NCBI GenBank assembly: GCA_964491915.1
Contig: CAZBHS010000021.1
Span: 1 to 64,000 of the forward strand
DNA length: 64,000 nt
Direction: 5' to 3'
From: JAHELQ01 sp964491915
GTDB taxonomy: Bacteria > Acidobacteriota > Aminicenantia > UBA2199
Below are positions 62,352-64,000 of the stretch, one piece after another; position 1 is the stretch's first letter; every line of letters starts with the position of its first letter. The notes below the pieces were generated by a model. That model worked only from the letters and a program-made list of their open reading frames with translations. It made no database searches and was not told where the DNA came from. A program made the position numbers and the translations under genes.

Positions 62352-64000
62352 TGTCCTGGGCAGGCTCAGCTTCCGCTTCTGCCTTTTCTTTTACCGGCGC
62401 GGATTTTGTTTTTTTCACTTTTATTTCTTCAGTTTCGTTTTCCTCGGTATCGTCGGCCATATCTTCATTGCGCCCTGATTTATCTGTCCCGAGAATATCA
62501 TCGATCTCTGCCGAACTCAGAGATTCTTTCTCCAATAACAACTCCGCAATGATCTTCATTTCATCTTTGTGATCGACAATCACCTTCTTGGCCCGTTGGT
62601 AAGCGGTGTCGATGATCAATTTAATTTCAAAATCAATGGTTTGAGCGGTACTTTCGGAATATTCACTATGATACATCAACTCCCGTCCTAAAAAGACCAT
62701 ATCGTCTTTGCGACCGAAACTAATGGTACCCAAAGAAGACATCCCCCACTCGCAGACCATCTTCCGAGCGATACTGGTGGCGCGATCAAAATCATTTCCA
62801 GCGCCGGTTGTCATCAAACCAAGGAAGGTCTCTTCCGAAATACGCCCCGCCAGGAGCACCATGAGCTGCGCCTCGAGATAAGGCTTCGAATAGGTGTACT
62901 TGTCGTTCAACGGTAACTGCTGGGTTACACCAAGAGCCATGCCCCGCGGAATGATCGACACCTTGTGCAAAGGATCGGCCTCTTTCTCCATCGCCGCGAT
63001 CAGAGCGTGCCCCGCTTCGTGGTACGCGGTGATGGTCTTCTCCTCTTCAGAGATGATCATACTCTTACGCTCGCTGCCCATCAAGACTTTATCTTTGGCG
63101 TATTCAAAGTCCTTCATCTCCACTTTTTTCTTTCCCTTGCGGGAAGCGTACAGAGCAGCCTCGTTCACCATGTTTGCGATATCGGCGCCGGTGAAACCCG
63201 GTGTGGAACGGGCCAATACTTTCAAGTTGACATTCTTGGAAGTGGGGATGTTTCTGAGGTGAACCTTCAGGATCTCTTCCCTGCCCTTGACATCCGGTGT
63301 GGAGACGACGATTCTACGGTCGAAACGACCGGGTCTCAACAAAGCCGAGTCCAGAATGTCGGGCCGGTTGGTGGCGGCGATAATGATCACCCCTTCATTG
63401 GCGTCAAAACCATCCATTTCCACCAGCAACTGGTTCAAGGTCTGTTCCCGTTCGTCGTGTCCGCCGCCGAGGCCGGCGCCTCTCTGCCGTCCCACCGCAT
63501 CGATCTCATCGATAAAGATCAAACAAGGAGCGTGCTTCTTGCCCTCTTCGAACAAATCCCGGACTCTGGAAGCGCCGACACCCACAAACAGCTCGACAAA
63601 GTCTGAACCGGAAATGGAGAAGAACGGCACATTGGCTTCGCCGGCAATCGCTTTGGCCAGCAAGGTTTTACCCGTACCCGGAGGTCCGATTAACAAAACG
63701 CCCTTGGGGATCTTTCCCCCCAGCCGTTGGAATTTCTTCGGTTCTTTTAAAAATTCTATAATTTCGCGGAGCTCGTGCTTCGGTTCCTCGACGCCCGCCA
63801 CATCCTTGAATGTCACCTTGTTCTTTTCACCGGCAAACATCCGCGCTTTACTCTTACCGAATGTGAACGCCCGGCCGCCCGCCTGTTGTCTCATCAAGGC
63901 GAACCAGAATACGATCAGAATCAGGAATGGAGCTCCCGACAACAATATCGACAGCCATTCGTTTTTATTTAATTTTTCAACTTTTATCTTAACGTCGTTT
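62341..64000 (-). CDS. ftsH: ATP-dependent zinc metalloprotease FtsH, N-terminus outside window
   Basis: 552 residues visible. The frame is open to the window edge, where NDVKIKVEKLNKNEWLS is the end of the periplasmic domain; the TTG at 63945 is not the start. Then come a membrane helix (GAPFLILIVFWFALM), the AAA module (GPPGTGKT, IFIDEIDAVGRQRG, RPGRFDRRI), and the M41 protease with zinc motif HEAGH. The last 60 residues after ILGTDKSG are an acidic, Lys/Glu-rich extension. It degrades membrane and regulatory proteins. First visible gene of the ftsH-cdaA-ybbR-glmM-pdxJ-lpdA run. Confidence 0.96.
   Translation of the reverse strand, partial: NDVKIKVEKLNKNEWLSILLSGAPFLILIVFWFALMRQQAGGRAFTFGKSKARMFAGEKNKVTFKDVAGVEEPKHELREIIEFLKEPKKFQRLGGKIPKGVLLIGPPGTGKTLLAKAIAGEANVPFFSISGSDFVELFVGVGASRVRDLFEEGKKHAPCLIFIDEIDAVGRQRGAGLGGGHDEREQTLNQLLVEMDGFDANEGVIIIAATNRPDILDSALLRPGRFDRRIVVSTPDVKGREEILKVHLRNIPTSKNVNLKVLARSTPGFTGADIANMVNEAALYASRKGKKKVEMKDFEYAKDKVLMGSERKSMIISEEEKTITAYHEAGHALIAAMEKEADPLHKVSIIPRGMALGVTQQLPLNDKYTYSKPYLEAQLMVLLAGRISEETFLGLMTTGAGNDFDRATSIARKMVCEWGMSSLGTISFGRKDDMVFLGRELMYHSEYSESTAQTIDFEIKLIIDTAYQRAKKVIVDHKDEMKIIAELLLEKESLSSAEIDDILGTDKSGRNEDMADDTEENETEEIKVKKTKSAPVKEKAEAEAEPAQDNDI

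Noticed and set aside
63943..63945. TTG as the start of ftsH
   Set aside because: The frame continues to the window edge with typical periplasmic-domain residues, and a start here would cut off the first membrane helix.
1..64000. tRNA or rRNA genes
   Set aside because: No T-loop/acceptor pattern or rRNA core was recognised in intergenic regions; a covariance-model scan would settle it.

Overview
The window looks like part of a Gram-negative, heterotrophic, peptide-degrading bacterium. There are many signal peptides, an OmpA-type protein and a large set of exported peptidases (families C69, M14, S46, S9, S8, and a C45-like/M1-like fusion). The ftsH-cdaA-ybbR-glmM block, the split glycine decarboxylase (gcvPA/gcvPB), the two-subunit glycyl-tRNA synthetase and the S46 peptidase would fit a deep-branching lineage such as Aminicenantes/Acidobacteriota. 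That placement is from memory of gene content and was not tested. No rRNA, tRNA or CRISPR array was found.

Layout. 0-3.5 kb: a 5'-truncated unknown gene, then a KAP-type P-loop NTPase fused to a formylglycine-generating-enzyme-like domain. 3.5-12.2 kb: a compact minus-strand operon, gcvT-gcvH-gcvPA-gcvPB-glyQ-glyS, followed by radA, linking glycine breakdown with glycine charging. 12.2-19.4 kb: an accessory region with a 21-bp-period tandem array, a TPR gene, and a 482-bp direct repeat (13136-13617 and 18687-19168) with no differences seen by eye. The repeat brackets an AT-rich minus-strand cassette: a secreted beta-propeller gene, a 53-codon Cys-rich peptide gene (17007-17168), and two tandem radical SAM/SPASM genes with fused PqqD-like N-termini. 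I read this cassette as an undescribed RiPP-type (radical-SAM-modified peptide) system. 19.4-20.8 kb: a secreted unknown protein and a frameshifted C39-like peptidase remnant.

20.7-35 kb: isopentenyl diphosphate isomerase, C69 dipeptidase, a TPR protein, a SelB C-terminal-like protein without a GTPase domain (coupled to a 38-codon ORF), M14 and S46 peptidases, an OmpA-family protein and a 1061-residue Ntn-hydrolase/M1-like fusion. 35-48.7 kb: diguanylate cyclase, pth, cutC with a GH20 hexosaminidase, a DUF4388/TPR protein, a 1.1-kilo-residue GH13 protein, a YfgM-like protein, S9 peptidase and purA. 48.9-56 kb: S8 protease, pepT, a Ycf46-like AAA+ protein, and a second unrelated radical SAM/SPASM gene overlapping a 261-residue unknown gene. 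56-64 kb: minus-strand operon ftsH (5' end outside the window)-cdaA-ybbR-glmM-pdxJ-lpdA-methyltransferase. LpdA can serve as the L-protein for the glycine cleavage system encoded 45 kb away.

The main discovery candidate is the 13.1-19.2 kb cassette. Secondary points are the KAP-FGE fusion, the SelB-tail protein, the second radical SAM pair near 55 kb, the 21-bp arrays and a strong excess of the 9-mer GGGGACAGG.
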